Positions 9,391-21,440 are shown, counted from the stretch's first letter. The stretch: DNA of 64,000 nucleotides from Desulfovibrio sp. A2 (GCF_000226255.1 NZ_AGFG01000039.1:1-64000); one strand, 5' to 3'. Notes: generated by a model not told the origin, from the letters alone. Made by a program: numbers and translations.

Positions 9391-10686
9391 CTACCCGTCG
9401 GCCATGCGCAAGTCGGTCACCCGCTTGGACTTGCCGAACGAACGCGGCAGCACGCCGGGGTCCACCACCTGCACGGCCACGCGGGCCATCAGCTTCTTGT
9501 GCAGACGGTCGCCCACCTCGCGCGTGAGGCCCGCGTCCGTGTCCGCCGTCGCGCCTTCCAGCCGTTCCACCTGCAGCAGCATGGCGTCGCGGCCGTCGGT
9601 GCGGGTGAGCTGGATGTGGTACTCGGAACCCAGCACCGGGAATTCGTGCAGCACGTCGGCGATCTGGCCGGGGTAGATGTTCACGCCCCGGAAGATGATC
9701 ATGTCGTCCGAGCGGCCCAGGATATGGTCGTGCCGGGGGATGCATCGCCCGCACGAACACTGGCCGGGCAGCATGCGCGTCAGGTCGCGGGTGCGGTAGC
9801 GGACCAGCGGCGAGGCCTCCTTGCGCAGCGAGGTCACCACCATCTCGCCCACCTCGCCGGGGGCCACCGGTTGCAGGGTGGCCGGGTCCAGGATTTCGAT
9901 GATGAACAAATCCGCCCAGTAGTGCAGGCCCTCGCGCGCGTCGCATTCCAGCCCGGTGCCGGGGCCGTACATCTCGGTCATGCCCGCGATGTCGTAGCTG
10001 CCCGACAGCCCCAGCTTCTGCTCGAAGGTGGCGCGCATGCGCGGGCTGTGCGTTTCGGCGCCAAAGATGACCTTGCGCAGCTTCACCTTGTCCAGCAGGC
10101 CGTTGCGCTCCACTTCCTCGGCCATCAGCAGGGCCATGGACGCCGTGGACCCCAGGCAGGTCACGCCCATGTCCACCAGCAGCTGCAACTGCATCTCCAG
10201 GTTGCCCGGTCCCACCGGCACGGTGAGCGCCCCGAATTTCTCGGACCCCAGCTGAAACCCGGCCCCCGCCGTCCACAGGCCGTAGCCCACGGCGATCTGC
10301 ACCCGGTCTTCGCGGGTAAGGCCCGCCAGTTCGTAGCAACGGGCCATCTGCAGGGCAAAGGTGTCCACGTCGTTCTGGGTGTACGCCAGTATCTTGCGCT
10401 TGCCCGTGGTGCCCGACGAGGCGTGGATGCGCACCACGTCGCTCTCGGGCACGGACAGCAGCGGCAGGGGGTAGCCCTCGCGCAGGTCTTCCACGCTGGT
10501 GGTGGGCAGGCGCACGATGTCGTCCAGGGTGCGGATGTCGTCGGGGCGCACGCCCGCCGCGTCGAACTTGGCCTTGTAGGCCGGGCAGTTGGCGTAGGCG
10601 TGGCGCACGGTCCAGCGCAGGCCCTCGGTCTGCACGCGATGCAGGGTTTCGGGGTCGAGATGGGGCAGGAAGCGATGCTGCGACAT
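9391..10686 (-). CDS. paaK: Phenylacetate-CoA ligase
   Basis: 431 residues. An AMP-forming acyl-CoA ligase of the PaaK branch, activating phenylacetate or a related aryl acid in the cytoplasm. Seen: the AMP-binding P-loop region RIHASSGTTGKRK (about residue 95), the MTEMYGPG adenine-contact motif, YRTRDLTR, and the PaaK-type C-terminal domain (GRSDDMIIFRGVNIYP). The ATG at 10686 was chosen because GAGGAG lies ahead of it and it gives the normal N-terminus. In anaerobes these enzymes often work with indolepyruvate/phenylpyruvate oxidoreductases; none is encoded here, so the role is inferred from family. Confidence 0.9.
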   Translation of the reverse strand: MSQHRFLPHLDPETLHRVQTEGLRWTVRHAYANCPAYKAKFDAAGVRPDDIRTLDDIVRLPTTSVEDLREGYPLPLLSVPESDVVRIHASSGTTGKRKILAYTQNDVDTFALQMARCYELAGLTREDRVQIAVGYGLWTAGAGFQLGSEKFGALTVPVGPGNLEMQLQLLVDMGVTCLGSTASMALLMAEEVERNGLLDKVKLRKVIFGAETHSPRMRATFEQKLGLSGSYDIAGMTEMYGPGTGLECDAREGLHYWADLFIIEILDPATLQPVAPGEVGEMVVTSLRKEASPLVRYRTRDLTRMLPGQCSCGRCIPRHDHILGRSDDMIIFRGVNIYPGQIADVLHEFPVLGSEYHIQLTRTDGRDAMLLQVERLEGATADTDAGLTREVGDRLHKKLMARVAVQVVDPGVLPRSFGKSKRVTDLRMADG

Positions 10687-11119
10687 GGAAGCGGACTCCT
10701 CGGGACGGCGGAATATGTGGGCACGGGCACGGCGCGCGACACCGGCACGATACGGCGGCCCTGTACGGCGGCGCGGCTTGTGCGCGGGCGCAAAAGCCTG
10801 TATTTGAGCCCCACGCGACGCGCCGGCCCGCCCCCCTTTACGAGGAGAACGGCAACCCACCGGAAAGCCGCCGACGGCTTGCCGCTGGCTATGCCCGCCA
10901 CGGGCGCACCGCCAGCGGAAACCGGGGCCGCACCCGACCGTCAGGACCGCACGTGGCCTGAAGGCACCGAAATGCGGCGTCGCATGGCGCTCACCGGATT
11001 GTATACAATCCGAGGGCGCGTCCGAGAGCTACCACGAATCACGGCGGGGGAAAACCCCGGCCCGGCTTCCCGCCGCGCGGCCCCCGCATCATCACCCTTG
11101 CCGCATCAGGAGGCCCACA
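10687..11119. other. Divergent intergenic region upstream of purD
   Basis: 433 bp with no gene-like reading frame. It carries the paaK ribosome site at the left, the 18-bp palindrome at 10995-11012, and the purD ribosome site at the right. Confidence 0.5.
10995..11012. promoter_or_regulatory. 18-bp perfect palindrome, candidate operator
   Basis: CGGATTGTATACAATCCG is a perfect palindrome 107 bp before the purD start. The core TTGTATACAA has the look of sites bound by GntR-family repressors, though no such regulator is encoded in the window. It could control purD, or paaK on the other strand. Confidence 0.45.
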
Positions 11120-12397
11120 GTGCGGATACTCATCGTCGGATCCGGCGGGCGTGAACACGCCCTGGCCTGGAAGCTGCGCCAGAGCCCCCTCGTCAAGGAC
11201 ATCTTCATCGCGCCCGGCAACGGCGGCACCGCCCTGGAAGGCACCAACGTGCCCATTTCCGACGGCGACCTGCCCGCGCTGGTGCGCTTTGCGCTGGACG
11301 AAAAGATCGACCTCGTGGTGCCCGGCCCGGAACTGCCGCTGGTGCTGGGCATCAAGGACGCCATGGTCGCGGCGGGCGTGTCCTGCTTCGGCCCCGACGC
11401 CTACGGCGCGCAGTTGGAAGGCAGCAAGGCCTTCGCCAAGGAAGTCATGCGCGCGGCGGGCGTGCCCACCGCCGCCTTCGGCGTGTTTGACGATGCCGAG
11501 GCGGCCCGCGCCTACATCCGCCAGAACGGCGCGCCCGTGGTGGTCAAGGCCGACGGTCTGGCCGCAGGCAAGGGCGTGGTCGTTGCCCGCAGCGTGGACG
11601 AGGCGCTGGAGGCCGTGGACGACATGATGGTCAAGCGCGCCTTTGGCGATGCGGGCGCGCGCGTGGTGGTGGAGAGCGCGCTGGCGGGCGAGGAGGCATC
11701 CTTCCTGTGCCTGTGCGACGGCGAAACGGTCATCCCCCTGCCCTCGGCGCAGGACCACAAGGCCGTGTTCGACAACGACGAAGGCCCCAACACCGGCGGC
11801 ATGGGCGCGTACAGCCCCGCGCCGGTGCTGCCCGAATCGCGCTACGAGGAAATGATCGACCTCGTGATCCGCCCGGTGCTGCGCGAACTGATCAAGCGCG
11901 GCCACCCCTTCACCGGCGTGCTCTACGCGGGGCTGATGATGACCGCCGACGGCCCCATGGTGCTGGAATTCAACACCCGCTTCGGCGACCCGGAATGCCA
12001 GCCGCTGCTGATGCGCCTTGACGGCGACCTGGCCGCCATCATGGTGGCGGGCTCGCAGGGCCGCCTGCACGAAACCGCCCTGCCCCTGAAGCGCGAAACC
12101 GCGTTGGGCGTGGTGCTGGCGGCCAAGGGCTACCCCGGCGCCTACGCCAAGGGCATGACCATTTCCGGCATCGAGGATGCCGAGGCGCTGGGGCAGGTGA
12201 AGGTGTTCCAGGCGGGCACCGAACTCCGCGACGGCGTTGCCGTGTCGCGCAGCGGGCGCGTGCTGTGCGTGACCGCCCTTGGCGGCACCCTGGCCGACGC
12301 GCAGGCGCTGGCGTACAAGGCCGTCTCAAAGGTGCGCATGGACAATGCCCACTACCGCAGCGACATCGGGGCCAAGGGCCTGAAGCGCGGGGGGTAG
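11120..12397 (+). CDS. purD: Phosphoribosylamine-glycine ligase
   Basis: 425 residues, the family's normal length. It ligates glycine to 5-phosphoribosylamine with ATP, the second step of purine synthesis. An N-terminal GSGGREHALAWKL motif, the ATP-grasp core (VVKADGLAAGKGVVVA) and the metal-binding EFNTRFGDPECQ segment are all intact. The start is GTG at 11120, 4 nt behind CAGGAGGCC; no ATG is available nearby. purE follows 209 bp downstream on the same strand, and the two probably form a small purine unit closed by a strong terminator after purE. Confidence 0.96.
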   Translation: MRILIVGSGGREHALAWKLRQSPLVKDIFIAPGNGGTALEGTNVPISDGDLPALVRFALDEKIDLVVPGPELPLVLGIKDAMVAAGVSCFGPDAYGAQLEGSKAFAKEVMRAAGVPTAAFGVFDDAEAARAYIRQNGAPVVVKADGLAAGKGVVVARSVDEALEAVDDMMVKRAFGDAGARVVVESALAGEEASFLCLCDGETVIPLPSAQDHKAVFDNDEGPNTGGMGAYSPAPVLPESRYEEMIDLVIRPVLRELIKRGHPFTGVLYAGLMMTADGPMVLEFNTRFGDPECQPLLMRLDGDLAAIMVAGSQGRLHETALPLKRETALGVVLAAKGYPGAYAKGMTISGIEDAEALGQVKVFQAGTELRDGVAVSRSGRVLCVTALGGTLADAQALAYKAVSKVRMDNAHYRSDIGAKGLKRGG

Positions 12398-12606
12398 CCC
12401 CGCGTGCGGAGTGGTAGGCCGCCGGGCCTCGCCGCTCGTCCCCCGAAGACATTCACGGCACTGCCAGCAGGTCCCACTGATTCGGACATGGCCCGGTCGC
12501 AAACGGCTCCCGGTCAGGTCCGAACCAGTCCGGCCCCGCTGAAGAGCGGGCAGACGCCATACGCGACGCGGGTTACCGAACCCTTATCGACCACAGGAGA
12601 TCAGCC

Positions 12607-13107
12607 ATGACCAAGGTTGCCGTTTTCATGGGCTCCGCCTCGGACGAGCCCACCGTGAAGCCCTGCACCGAAGTGCTCGACAGCCTGGGCATTTCCTACC
12701 TGTTCACCGTCAGCTCCGCCCACCGCACCCCGGAACGCACCGAGGCGCTGGTGACCAGGCTGGAGGCCGAAGGCTGCCAGGTGTTCATCTGCGCGGCGGG
12801 CATGGCCGCCCACCTGGCCGGGGCCGTGGCCGCGCGCACCCAGAAGCCGGTCATCGGCATTCCCGTGGCGGCGTCGGCCCTTGGCGGCATGGACGCCCTG
12901 CTGGCCACGGTGCAGATGCCCCCCGGCTTTCCGGTGGCCACGGTGGCCCTGGACAAGGCGGGCGCGCGCAACGCCGCCTGGCTGGCCGCGCAAATCCTGG
13001 CCCTGGCCGACCCGGCCCTGTCGCAGCGCCTTGCCGCCGCCCGCGCCAAGATGAAGGCTGATGCGGAAAAGGCCGGAGAAGAACTGGAAGCCCGGTACCG
13101 GAAATAG
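12607..13107 (+). CDS. purE: 5-(carboxyamino)imidazole ribonucleotide mutase
   Basis: 166 residues. It converts N5-carboxyaminoimidazole ribonucleotide to the 4-carboxy isomer in purine synthesis. The class I signature is intact: [14 protein letters not shown] at the N-terminus, [10 protein letters not shown] with the catalytic histidine (about residue 40), [15 protein letters not shown], and [23 protein letters not shown]. The ATG follows CAGGAGATCAGCC. A partner PurK is not in the window. It is followed 24 bp later by a perfect 12-bp terminator stem. Confidence 0.95.
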   Translation: MTKVAVFMGSASDEPTVKPCTEVLDSLGISYLFTVSSAHRTPERTEALVTRLEAEGCQVFICAAGMAAHLAGAVAARTQKPVIGIPVAASALGGMDALLATVQMPPGFPVATVALDKAGARNAAWLAAQILALADPALSQRLAAARAKMKADAEKAGEELEARYRK

Positions 13108-13130
13108 GCACGCCTGCTTCCCGCACGCAA

Positions 13131-13168
13131 ACGACGGCCGCGCCCCATGGGGACGCGGCCGTCGTTCA
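13131..13168 (+). terminator. Intrinsic terminator after purE
   Basis: Perfect 12-bp arms ACGACGGCCGCG and CGCGGCCGTCGT around 11 nt, followed by TCATT. Confidence 0.75.
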
Positions 13169-13468
13169 TTCGATCCATTCCGACAAGGTTACGTCCTTGC
13201 CGTGGGGCAACCGGGAGGTTGCGAATCCCTCAAGTCCTCTGTTCCGGTCAATTCTTCCGATCCAGTCAAATCTACTGATTCCTCAAAGCACCTGATCTTG
13301 CCAGTTGCTCTGATCCGGCTGTTCGGCGCGTGCGCAGCCGCCCGGCCCATGTGACCGTGCGGGCACGCCGCCTTCCTGTCTCATCCGGTCTGGTCCGGTC
13401 TGGTCTGGTCCGGTCTAAACCGGTCTAACCCGGCCTGGCCCGGTCCGTCGGGTCTTTGGCCTTGCTCG
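13169..13468. other. Gene-free stretch with tandem repeats
   Basis: No convincing coding region. The first 200 bp are unremarkable; 13385-13446 is a degenerate tandem array, described separately. Confidence 0.5.
13385..13446. repeat. Degenerate 10-bp tandem repeat (CCGGTCTGGT-like)
   Basis: About six imperfect copies of a 10-bp unit close to CCGGTCTGGT or CCGGTCTAAC follow one another without spacers. They lie just beyond the stop of the small zinc-ribbon-like gene on the other strand. Confidence 0.75.
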
Positions 13469-13792
13469 TCAGGCGTTGCCCACCGTTTCGCCATCACGCA
13501 GCAGATCTCGATGTACGATTTCGCTGATGCGGATGACCTTCATGCGGTAGTCGTCCTCTGCCGGGCGGCAGTGCGAGCATCCGTCGGTGACGATCATGCA
13601 ATGGTCGTCAAGGTCGGATGTCTGTACACCCACGCCATGCAGCACAACGGTTGCGCGGCCCTGTTCCCACATCACCGGCCTGCCGCAACGGGCGCATTCC
13701 ACAAACATCAGTTCAGGGTCATAGCCTTTCGGCTTCGATGGCACGTGGGGCTGCCGCAAAACACCGCGGTCGATGCGATCAATCTGGCGCAT
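13469..13792 (-). CDS. Hypothetical zinc-ribbon-like protein
   Basis: 107 residues, not recognised. Two cysteine pairs (CARC near residue 38 and CSHC near residue 78) are spaced as in a zinc ribbon, with His and Asp between them. The C-terminus (MKVIRISEIVHRDLLRDGE) looks helical. There is no signal peptide or membrane segment. The ATG at 13792 is preceded by GGGAGGAACGCC; the ORF extends upstream without further ribosome sites. It might bind RNA, DNA or metal, but there is no direct evidence. The next gene upstream on the strand belongs to an ABC transporter unit. Confidence 0.65.
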   Translation of the reverse strand: MRQIDRIDRGVLRQPHVPSKPKGYDPELMFVECARCGRPVMWEQGRATVVLHGVGVQTSDLDDHCMIVTDGCSHCRPAEDDYRMKVIRISEIVHRDLLRDGETVGNA

Positions 13793-13940
13793 GGCGTTCC
13801 TCCCTGGCTTGTGCCCGGCTCGTGCCGAACTGGTATGGTCGCGGAATAACTGGTCGTTCGTCCTCCCGGTTGTCACCATCAGTCGTGCGAGGTGTGCGGC
13901 GGGCGATGTCCGTAACCACGCCGTCCGCCTTTTCCACGCC

Positions 13941-14738
13941 CTACGCTTTCAACAGTAAGTTATGCGCGCGTCCGAAGCAACGTTTTCGCACCAGGTGCAA
14001 CACCATGAACGTGGCCAGCGCCGTCGACGCCACGATCATCAGCATGACCACGATCTGGTAGCGCACGGCGTCGGCCGGGTCCGCCCCGGCCATGATCTGG
14101 CCGGTCATCATGCCGGGTATGGACACCAGGCCCACGCCCATCATGGAATTGACGGAGGGGATCATGCCCGCGCGCAACGCCTCGCGAAAGATGTCGGCGC
14201 TGGCCTCGTCGCGGTCGGCGCCAAGGCACAGGCGCATTTCCACCTCTGCCCGGCGCGTGCGCAGGTCGGAAAACAGGCGGTCCAGCGCCACGGCCAGCGC
14301 GTTCATGGAATTGCCCGCCACCATGCCGCCGATGGGGATGAAGTATTGCGGCTCCCACCACGGCTTGGCCCCGATGATCAGCCCCGTGACCACGAAGGTG
14401 ACCAGAAAGAAGGTTACCTGCACCGCCAGCAGGGTGGGCATGAAGTAGTCCACGCTCTTCTCGCGCACCCGCCCCTTGACGATGCGCGCCGCGAACCAGG
14501 TCATGACCATGTACATGGCCACCACCAGCAGCGCCGATTTCAGGCCGAACAGGATGCGCAGCAGGTAGCCCATGGCGAACAGCTGGGCAAAGGTGCGCAG
14601 CGTGCCGATGGCCAGGTCGCGTTCCAGCTTCAGGTGGTGCACCAGCGACAGCGCGCCCGCCAGCACCACGAACACCACGGCCACGGCCAGCTGCCACGGG
14701 CCGATCTGGATGTAGGCAAGCCCCAGCGGGTCGTTCAT
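13941..14738 (-). CDS. ABC transporter permease, UPF0014/FetB type
   Basis: 265 residues with about seven predicted membrane segments and the family's conserved loop MRLCLGADRDEASADIFREALRAGMIPSVNSM, here only partly quoted by position (about 155-185). FetB partners with the ATPase FetA and is linked to iron efflux and oxidative-stress resistance in E. coli; the substrate here is inferred from that. Its start codon overlaps the stop of the ATPase gene by ATGA, so the two are translationally coupled. Confidence 0.85.
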   Translation of the reverse strand: MNDPLGLAYIQIGPWQLAVAVVFVVLAGALSLVHHLKLERDLAIGTLRTFAQLFAMGYLLRILFGLKSALLVVAMYMVMTWFAARIVKGRVREKSVDYFMPTLLAVQVTFFLVTFVVTGLIIGAKPWWEPQYFIPIGGMVAGNSMNALAVALDRLFSDLRTRRAEVEMRLCLGADRDEASADIFREALRAGMIPSVNSMMGVGLVSIPGMMTGQIMAGADPADAVRYQIVVMLMIVASTALATFMVLHLVRKRCFGRAHNLLLKA

Positions 14739-15562
14739 GCGGCACCCCCGGCCACCATCGCGGCGGCGTCCGCGTCATCGGGAAGGGCCACGGCCACTTC
14801 GCGCACCCCGCCGTCCTGCACGCGCACGTCGCGCCACGGGCGGCGCGCCGGGCGGTAGGCCCCGTGGGTGACCATGAGCACGGTCACGCCGTCCTCGTTC
14901 AACTCCTCGGTCAGGGCTTCCACCACCCCGCTGCTTTCCGGGTCCAGCGCGCTGGTGGGCTCGTCCATCAGCAGGGCGGCCGGGCGCAGCAACATCGTGC
15001 GGATGATGCACACCCGCTGGCGCTGCCCCACGCTGAGCGCGGCCGCCGTGGCGTCCAGCCCCACCCCCGCCAGCCGGAAGCGGGCCAGCCACCCGGCCAG
15101 TTCCGCGTCGTCCGGGGGCGTCAGTCCCTTGTTGGCGGCAAAGGAGAACGGCAGCAGCAGGTTGTCGCGCACCGTGCCCGCGCCCACCGTGGGGGTCTGC
15201 TGCACGAAGCCCAGGGTGCGGCGCAGTTCGGCCGGTGGAATCTCCGCCACCGGTCGGCCGCCACACCGGACCATCCCGGCGTCGGCCTCTTCCAGCCGCA
15301 CGGCCAGGCGCAGCAGGGTGGATTTGCCCGCGCCCGACGGCCCGGTGAGCATGACGAAATCGCCGGGGCGCACCGCCAGGTTCACATGAGCGAGGCCGGG
15401 CGGATGAGGAGGGGTTAACGCACCGGCCCCACCGGACACACCGGCCCCCGCTGGCACGGGGGCCGACGCAACGCTCCCCGCCTTGGGGCTGGGCGCGCCA
15501 TCGCCTGTCCTGCCGGGCGCATACGCGAACGACACGTCATCGAACTGAAGAAGTGGCTGCAT
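14735..15562 (-). CDS. ABC transporter ATP-binding protein, FetA type
   Basis: 275 residues. The nucleotide-binding domain is complete: Walker [11 protein letters not shown]-loop FVQQTP, signature [10 protein letters not shown], Walker [13 protein letters not shown], and the H-loop histidine in MVTHG. Unusually, about 45 Ala/Gly/Pro-rich residues (about 16-60) interrupt the domain between the first beta strands ([11 protein letters not shown]) and the PGDFVMLTG strand. The insertion is low-complexity and probably a surface loop. It couples to the permease gene by a 4-nt overlap and energises the same exporter. It is divergent from mutL. Confidence 0.88.
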   Translation of the reverse strand: MQPLLQFDDVSFAYAPGRTGDGAPSPKAGSVASAPVPAGAGVSGGAGALTPPHPPGLAHVNLAVRPGDFVMLTGPSGAGKSTLLRLAVRLEEADAGMVRCGGRPVAEIPPAELRRTLGFVQQTPTVGAGTVRDNLLLPFSFAANKGLTPPDDAELAGWLARFRLAGVGLDATAAALSVGQRQRVCIIRTMLLRPAALLMDEPTSALDPESSGVVEALTEELNEDGVTVLMVTHGAYRPARRPWRDVRVQDGGVREVAVALPDDADAAAMVAGGAA

Positions 15563-15763
15563 GCGCCCAATTTACCGCCGGGCCCGCGGGGGTGTCATCA
15601 ACTATCATCCCGCCCGATGGGCGGCGCGCATGGCATGGGCCAGAGCCGTGGCGCGCGGGCGCGGCCTGTCCTCCATACCCTTCCATACCTCCCCCGCGCC
15701 CCTGCCGCGCGCCCTTCCCCGCCGCCGCTTTACCTTGCCCGCCCGAGTGGCTACAGATGGACC

Positions 15764-17929
<2,166 letters not shown>

Positions 17930-18289
17930 CCCCGGCGCGGCGAAAAAACCGGCCCTCGCGCCCTGCGCATGCCGCTGGCGGCCCGCCACGGGCAGGAGTG
18001 CGCCTTTCTGCCCTGCGCCACACCGCGTAGCGTGAAAGCCGCGCCCCCGCCTTTCGCGCCTGGCGCGGTGCATCCCCCCCACCCGCGCCCCTTTCGCGCC
18101 GTTTCCGCTCAGCCCCTTTACCCAATGCGCCCGGCGGGGTATTCTGAACAGGATACCCCTGCCGCGCCGGGCGCATCCCCGCCCTTCGGCCGCCTTACGC
18201 CTTGAGCCCTTTGCCGACGGAACACCCCGTGTCCGCAACGCCAAGCCCGCGCGCCCCCGCCCCGCGCGGCCGCAAGGAGCCCGGCCCCC
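17930..18289. other. Gene-free stretch between mutL and the response regulator
   Basis: 360 bp, GC-rich, with no supported reading frame, RNA gene or repeat. The right end holds CAAGGAGCCC, the ribosome site for the next gene. Confidence 0.4.
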
Positions 18290-19816
18290 ATGCCCCCGCA
18301 GTCCTCACCCCTCACGCCGCCGCCCGGTGTCCATCACGCCCCGTCCCCGCACGACGCCGCATCAGCCCCCACCCGCGTGCTCTCGGTGGAGGACGACCCG
18401 GTCATCCGGCAATCCATCGCCGCGTGGCTCACCGACGAGGGCTACGAGGTCATGGAGGCCGCCGACGGCATCCAGGCGCTGCAGGCCGTGCGCGAACAGC
18501 GGCCCGACGTGGTGCTGCTGGACCTGGGCATTCCCGGCCTTTCCGGCGACACGGTGCTTGAGCACATGTCGGCGGAACACCCCGACGTGCCGGTGGTGGT
18601 GGTTTCCGGCCGGGCCGAGATCGGCGACGCCATCAACGCCTTCAAGCTGGGCGCGTGGGACTACATCACCAAGCCCATCCTGAACATGAACATGCTGGGG
18701 CTCACGGTGCGCAACTGCCTGGAGCGCCGCCGCCTGCGCGAGCGCCTGGCCGCCATGGAGTCGCGCTACGCGGGGCTGGTGCGCAACCTGCCGGTGGTGG
18801 TCTTCAGCCTGGACGACACGCTGGAACTCACCTTCGTCAACGAGGCCTGCCGCCCCGTGCTGGGCTGGAACCCGGACCAGGCCCTGCTGGAGCCCGGCTG
18901 GTTCATGGGCAACGTGTTTCCCGAAGACCGCGAGCGGGTACGCGCCGCGTTTTCCGGCGCGTTCGCGGCCAGCGCGCCCTTTTCGCTGGAATTCCGCATG
19001 GTCAACCCGCGCGGGTTGCCCCTGTTCGTGCAGGCGCGGTCCACGGCCGTGGCCTCGCCCGATCTTGCGCGCGGCATGCCGGGCCGCATAGAGGGCGTGC
19101 TGATCGACCTTTCGCGCCGGGTGTTTCTGGAACGGCTGCTGGTGCAGCGCGAAAAGCTGAACACCCTGGGCGCGCTGGTGGACGAGATAGCCCACGAATT
19201 CCGCAACCCGGTCTTCGCGCTGGCGGGCTTTGCCCGCACCCTGCGCCGTAAGTTTCCCGACGCGCACGAGGCAGAGGTGGTGCTGGAAGAGGCCAGCCGC
19301 CTGGAAGCCCTGATCAACCGGGTGCAGCAGTACCTGGCCCCCGTGGACGTGGCGCGCCGCCCGTGCAGCCTGGCCGCCGTGCTGGACTTTGCGGCGGACC
19401 TGCTGCACGGCCCGCTGCTGCGCAAGGGGGTGACGCTGCGCGTGGAGGCCCCGGCGGATCTGCCCCCCGTCCTGTCCGACCCGGACCTGCTGACCCAGAT
19501 CGTGGTGGGCATGGCGGGCCTGGCCGTGGAACACGGCGCGCCCGGCAGCGAAACCGCCATCCGGTGCCGCGACCTGGGCCGGGGCCAACTGGTGGAGGTG
19601 CTGATGCGCACCGAGGCCCCCCTGCCCCACGACGCGGAACTTTCGCTGATGCCCTTCGGCGACCAGCAGGGGCCGCAGCCGCTGGCCGTCAGCTACAAAC
19701 TGGCCCGCGACCTGAGCTGCCTGCTGCACGTGCGCCGCGAGCCGGACGGGCTGCTGCTGATGCTGGCCGTGCCGTTGAGCCCGGACGACGTGGCCGACCT
19801 GCTGGCCGAGGAGTAG
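18290..19816 (+). CDS. Receiver-PAS-histidine kinase-like protein with degenerate ATPase domain
   Basis: 508 residues, no membrane segment. Order: disordered Pro/His-rich start (1-30); receiver domain with phospho-accepting Asp near residue 78 ([10 protein letters not shown]) and TKP lysine; PAS (about 165-270); HisKA dimerisation helix with H near residue 302 ([20 protein letters not shown]). The C-terminal segment where the ATPase should be (about 365-500) lacks the Asn of the N box and has no recognisable G1 or G2 glycine boxes. It may therefore be a phosphotransfer or scaffold protein rather than an active kinase. The ATG follows AAGGAGCCCGGCCCCC. Confidence 0.8.
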   Translation: MPPQSSPLTPPPGVHHAPSPHDAASAPTRVLSVEDDPVIRQSIAAWLTDEGYEVMEAADGIQALQAVREQRPDVVLLDLGIPGLSGDTVLEHMSAEHPDVPVVVVSGRAEIGDAINAFKLGAWDYITKPILNMNMLGLTVRNCLERRRLRERLAAMESRYAGLVRNLPVVVFSLDDTLELTFVNEACRPVLGWNPDQALLEPGWFMGNVFPEDRERVRAAFSGAFAASAPFSLEFRMVNPRGLPLFVQARSTAVASPDLARGMPGRIEGVLIDLSRRVFLERLLVQREKLNTLGALVDEIAHEFRNPVFALAGFARTLRRKFPDAHEAEVVLEEASRLEALINRVQQYLAPVDVARRPCSLAAVLDFAADLLHGPLLRKGVTLRVEAPADLPPVLSDPDLLTQIVVGMAGLAVEHGAPGSETAIRCRDLGRGQLVEVLMRTEAPLPHDAELSLMPFGDQQGPQPLAVSYKLARDLSCLLHVRREPDGLLLMLAVPLSPDDVADLLAEE

Positions 19817-19849
19817 CGCCCGGCTCCACACCCCCTCTCCTTTCCCTGA

Positions 19850-19883
19850 AAGGCCCGGCCGCCCCCCTGCGCCGGGCCTTTTC
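19850..19883 (+). terminator. Intrinsic terminator
   Basis: AAGGCCCGGC and GCCGGGCCTT arms, followed by TTC, 34 bp after the response-regulator stop. Confidence 0.8.
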
Positions 19884-20059
19884 GCATGGGGCATCCGCCG
19901 GCCCCGCGCACAACCGGAGCGCGGCCCATCCTGCCCCCCTCCAACCCGCCATTCGTGGCACGTCCTCACGTTTCGTGCCGCATCATGATTATCATTCGCC
20001 GCCATCCGCATGCCCAATACGTTGCAGCATCCACAACCCCCATCAGGGAGGCGAACCCG

Positions 20060-20464
20060 ATGCACCGTATCCGATGTCTTGCGGCGGCTTTCCTCCTGCT
20101 CCTGCTGCCCACGGCGCTGCTGGCGTACGAGGTGCCCAAGGAGATCATCATCAAGCGGCCGGAAAAGAACCAGCCCCTGGCCGTGTGGGTGGCCCCGGTC
20201 ACCTTTCCCCACGGCAAGCACGCCGTGCTGAATTCCTGCGACTCGTGCCACCACGAAGAGTCGGACAGGACCCTCGGCCAGTTCCTGCCCTGCACCCAGT
20301 GCCACAACAAACCCACGGTCACGGAAACCTCGTCGTTCTACATGGCCTGGCACAACGACAGCACCCACAGTTGCCTGGGCTGCCACCGCAAGATGCGCGA
20401 GGCCGGAAAGATGCCGCCGCTCTCCTGCACCCGTGGCTGCCACAAGAAGACGGAGGCCCAATGA
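20060..20464 (+). CDS. Periplasmic multiheme c-type cytochrome (c3-like), hydrogenase partner
   Basis: 134 residues with a cleavable signal (hydrophobic core [16 protein letters not shown], about 6-21). Heme sites are CDSCH, CTQCH, CLGCH and a last one written CTRGCH (three residues between cysteines instead of two or four). Several further histidines (HGKH, HH) can serve as axial ligands, as in cytochrome c3. The ATG at 20060 follows AGGGAGGCGAACCCG. It overlaps the hydrogenase small-subunit start by ATGA, which argues that it is the direct electron acceptor. The same order (cytochrome, hynB, hynA) occurs at the isozyme-2 hydrogenase of D. vulgaris. Confidence 0.88.
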   Translation: MHRIRCLAAAFLLLLLPTALLAYEVPKEIIIKRPEKNQPLAVWVAPVTFPHGKHAVLNSCDSCHHEESDRTLGQFLPCTQCHNKPTVTETSSFYMAWHNDSTHSCLGCHRKMREAGKMPPLSCTRGCHKKTEAQ

Positions 20465-21429
20465 ACGCTCTCGCCCAACTCGTGGCGCGCCGTGCAGAGG
20501 CCGAGGAACGCGGCGTCTCGCGGCGCGACTTTCTGAAATTCTGCGGCATGGTGGCCGTGGCCATGGGGCTGGAGGCCTCCATGGGCGCGCAGATCGCCCG
20601 CGCGCTGGAAGGAAAGAAGAAGCCGTCGGTCATCTACATGCACGGCGCGGAATGCACCGGCTGCACGGAAGCGCTGTTGCGCCTGGTGGACCCGTACTTC
20701 GACGTGCTGATCATGGAGGTTGTCTCGCTGGACTACTGCGAGACGGTCATGGCCGCCGCCGGGCACGCCGCCCACGCCGCGCTGCAAAAGGCCATGAAGA
20801 ACCCGGGCGGCTACTTCTGCGTCATCGAAGGGGCCATCCCCACCCGCGACGGCGGCGTGTACGGCCAGGTGGGCGGGCAGACCATGCTTTCACTGTTCAC
20901 CGAGGTGGCGGGCAAGGCCAAGGGCGTCATCGCCATGGGCAGTTGCGCCAGCTACGGGGGCATCCAGGCCGCAGCGCCCAACCCCTCGAAGGCCATCGGC
21001 GTTGGGGCCGCTCTCAAGCCGCTGGGCATCGCGCCCATCAACCTGCCCGGCTGCCCGCCCAACCCCGTGAACTTCGTGGGCACGGTGGTGCATCTGCTGA
21101 CCAAGGGCCTGCCCGAACTCGACACCTCGGGCCGCCCCAAGCTGTTCTACGGCAAGACCGTGCACGACATGTGCGAACGGCGGCCCCACTTCGACAAGGG
21201 CGAATTCGCCCTCACCTTCTCGTCGCAGCAGGCGCGCGACGGCTGGTGCCTGCACAAGCTGGGGTGCCGTGGCCCGTGGACGTACAACAACTGTCCCACC
21301 GCACTGTTCAACCAGACCACCTGGCCGGTGCGCTCGGGCGCGCCCTGCATCGGATGCAGCGAACCCGGATTCTGGGACCAGCTTGCCCCCTTCAACCGCG
21401 ACGTGCGCGAAAAGGGCGATGACGCCTGA
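20461..21429 (+). CDS. hynB: Periplasmic [NiFe] hydrogenase small subunit
   Basis: 322 residues. A twin-arginine signal ([10 protein letters not shown], about residues 20-29) exports the folded complex. The mature part carries the cysteine ligands of three Fe-S clusters: [18 protein letters not shown] and PGCPPNP for the proximal cluster; the distal and medial sets lie in [23 protein letters not shown] and [11 protein letters not shown]. Electrons pass from the Ni-Fe site in HynA through these clusters to the cytochrome encoded just upstream. It is translationally coupled to that gene (ATGA) and 11 bp ahead of hynA. Confidence 0.96.
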   Translation: MNALAQLVARRAEAEERGVSRRDFLKFCGMVAVAMGLEASMGAQIARALEGKKKPSVIYMHGAECTGCTEALLRLVDPYFDVLIMEVVSLDYCETVMAAAGHAAHAALQKAMKNPGGYFCVIEGAIPTRDGGVYGQVGGQTMLSLFTEVAGKAKGVIAMGSCASYGGIQAAAPNPSKAIGVGAALKPLGIAPINLPGCPPNPVNFVGTVVHLLTKGLPELDTSGRPKLFYGKTVHDMCERRPHFDKGEFALTFSSQQARDGWCLHKLGCRGPWTYNNCPTALFNQTTWPVRSGAPCIGCSEPGFWDQLAPFNRDVREKGDDA

Positions 21430-21440
21430 GGAGGCATTTC

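Noticed and set aside
13385..13446. CRISPR array
   Set aside because: Repeats are 10 bp, degenerate and without spacers; no cas genes in the window.
15617..15763. N-terminal extension of MutL from ATG 15617
   Set aside because: Pro/Arg-rich, unlike any MutL start; the ATG at 15764 gives the usual N-terminus.
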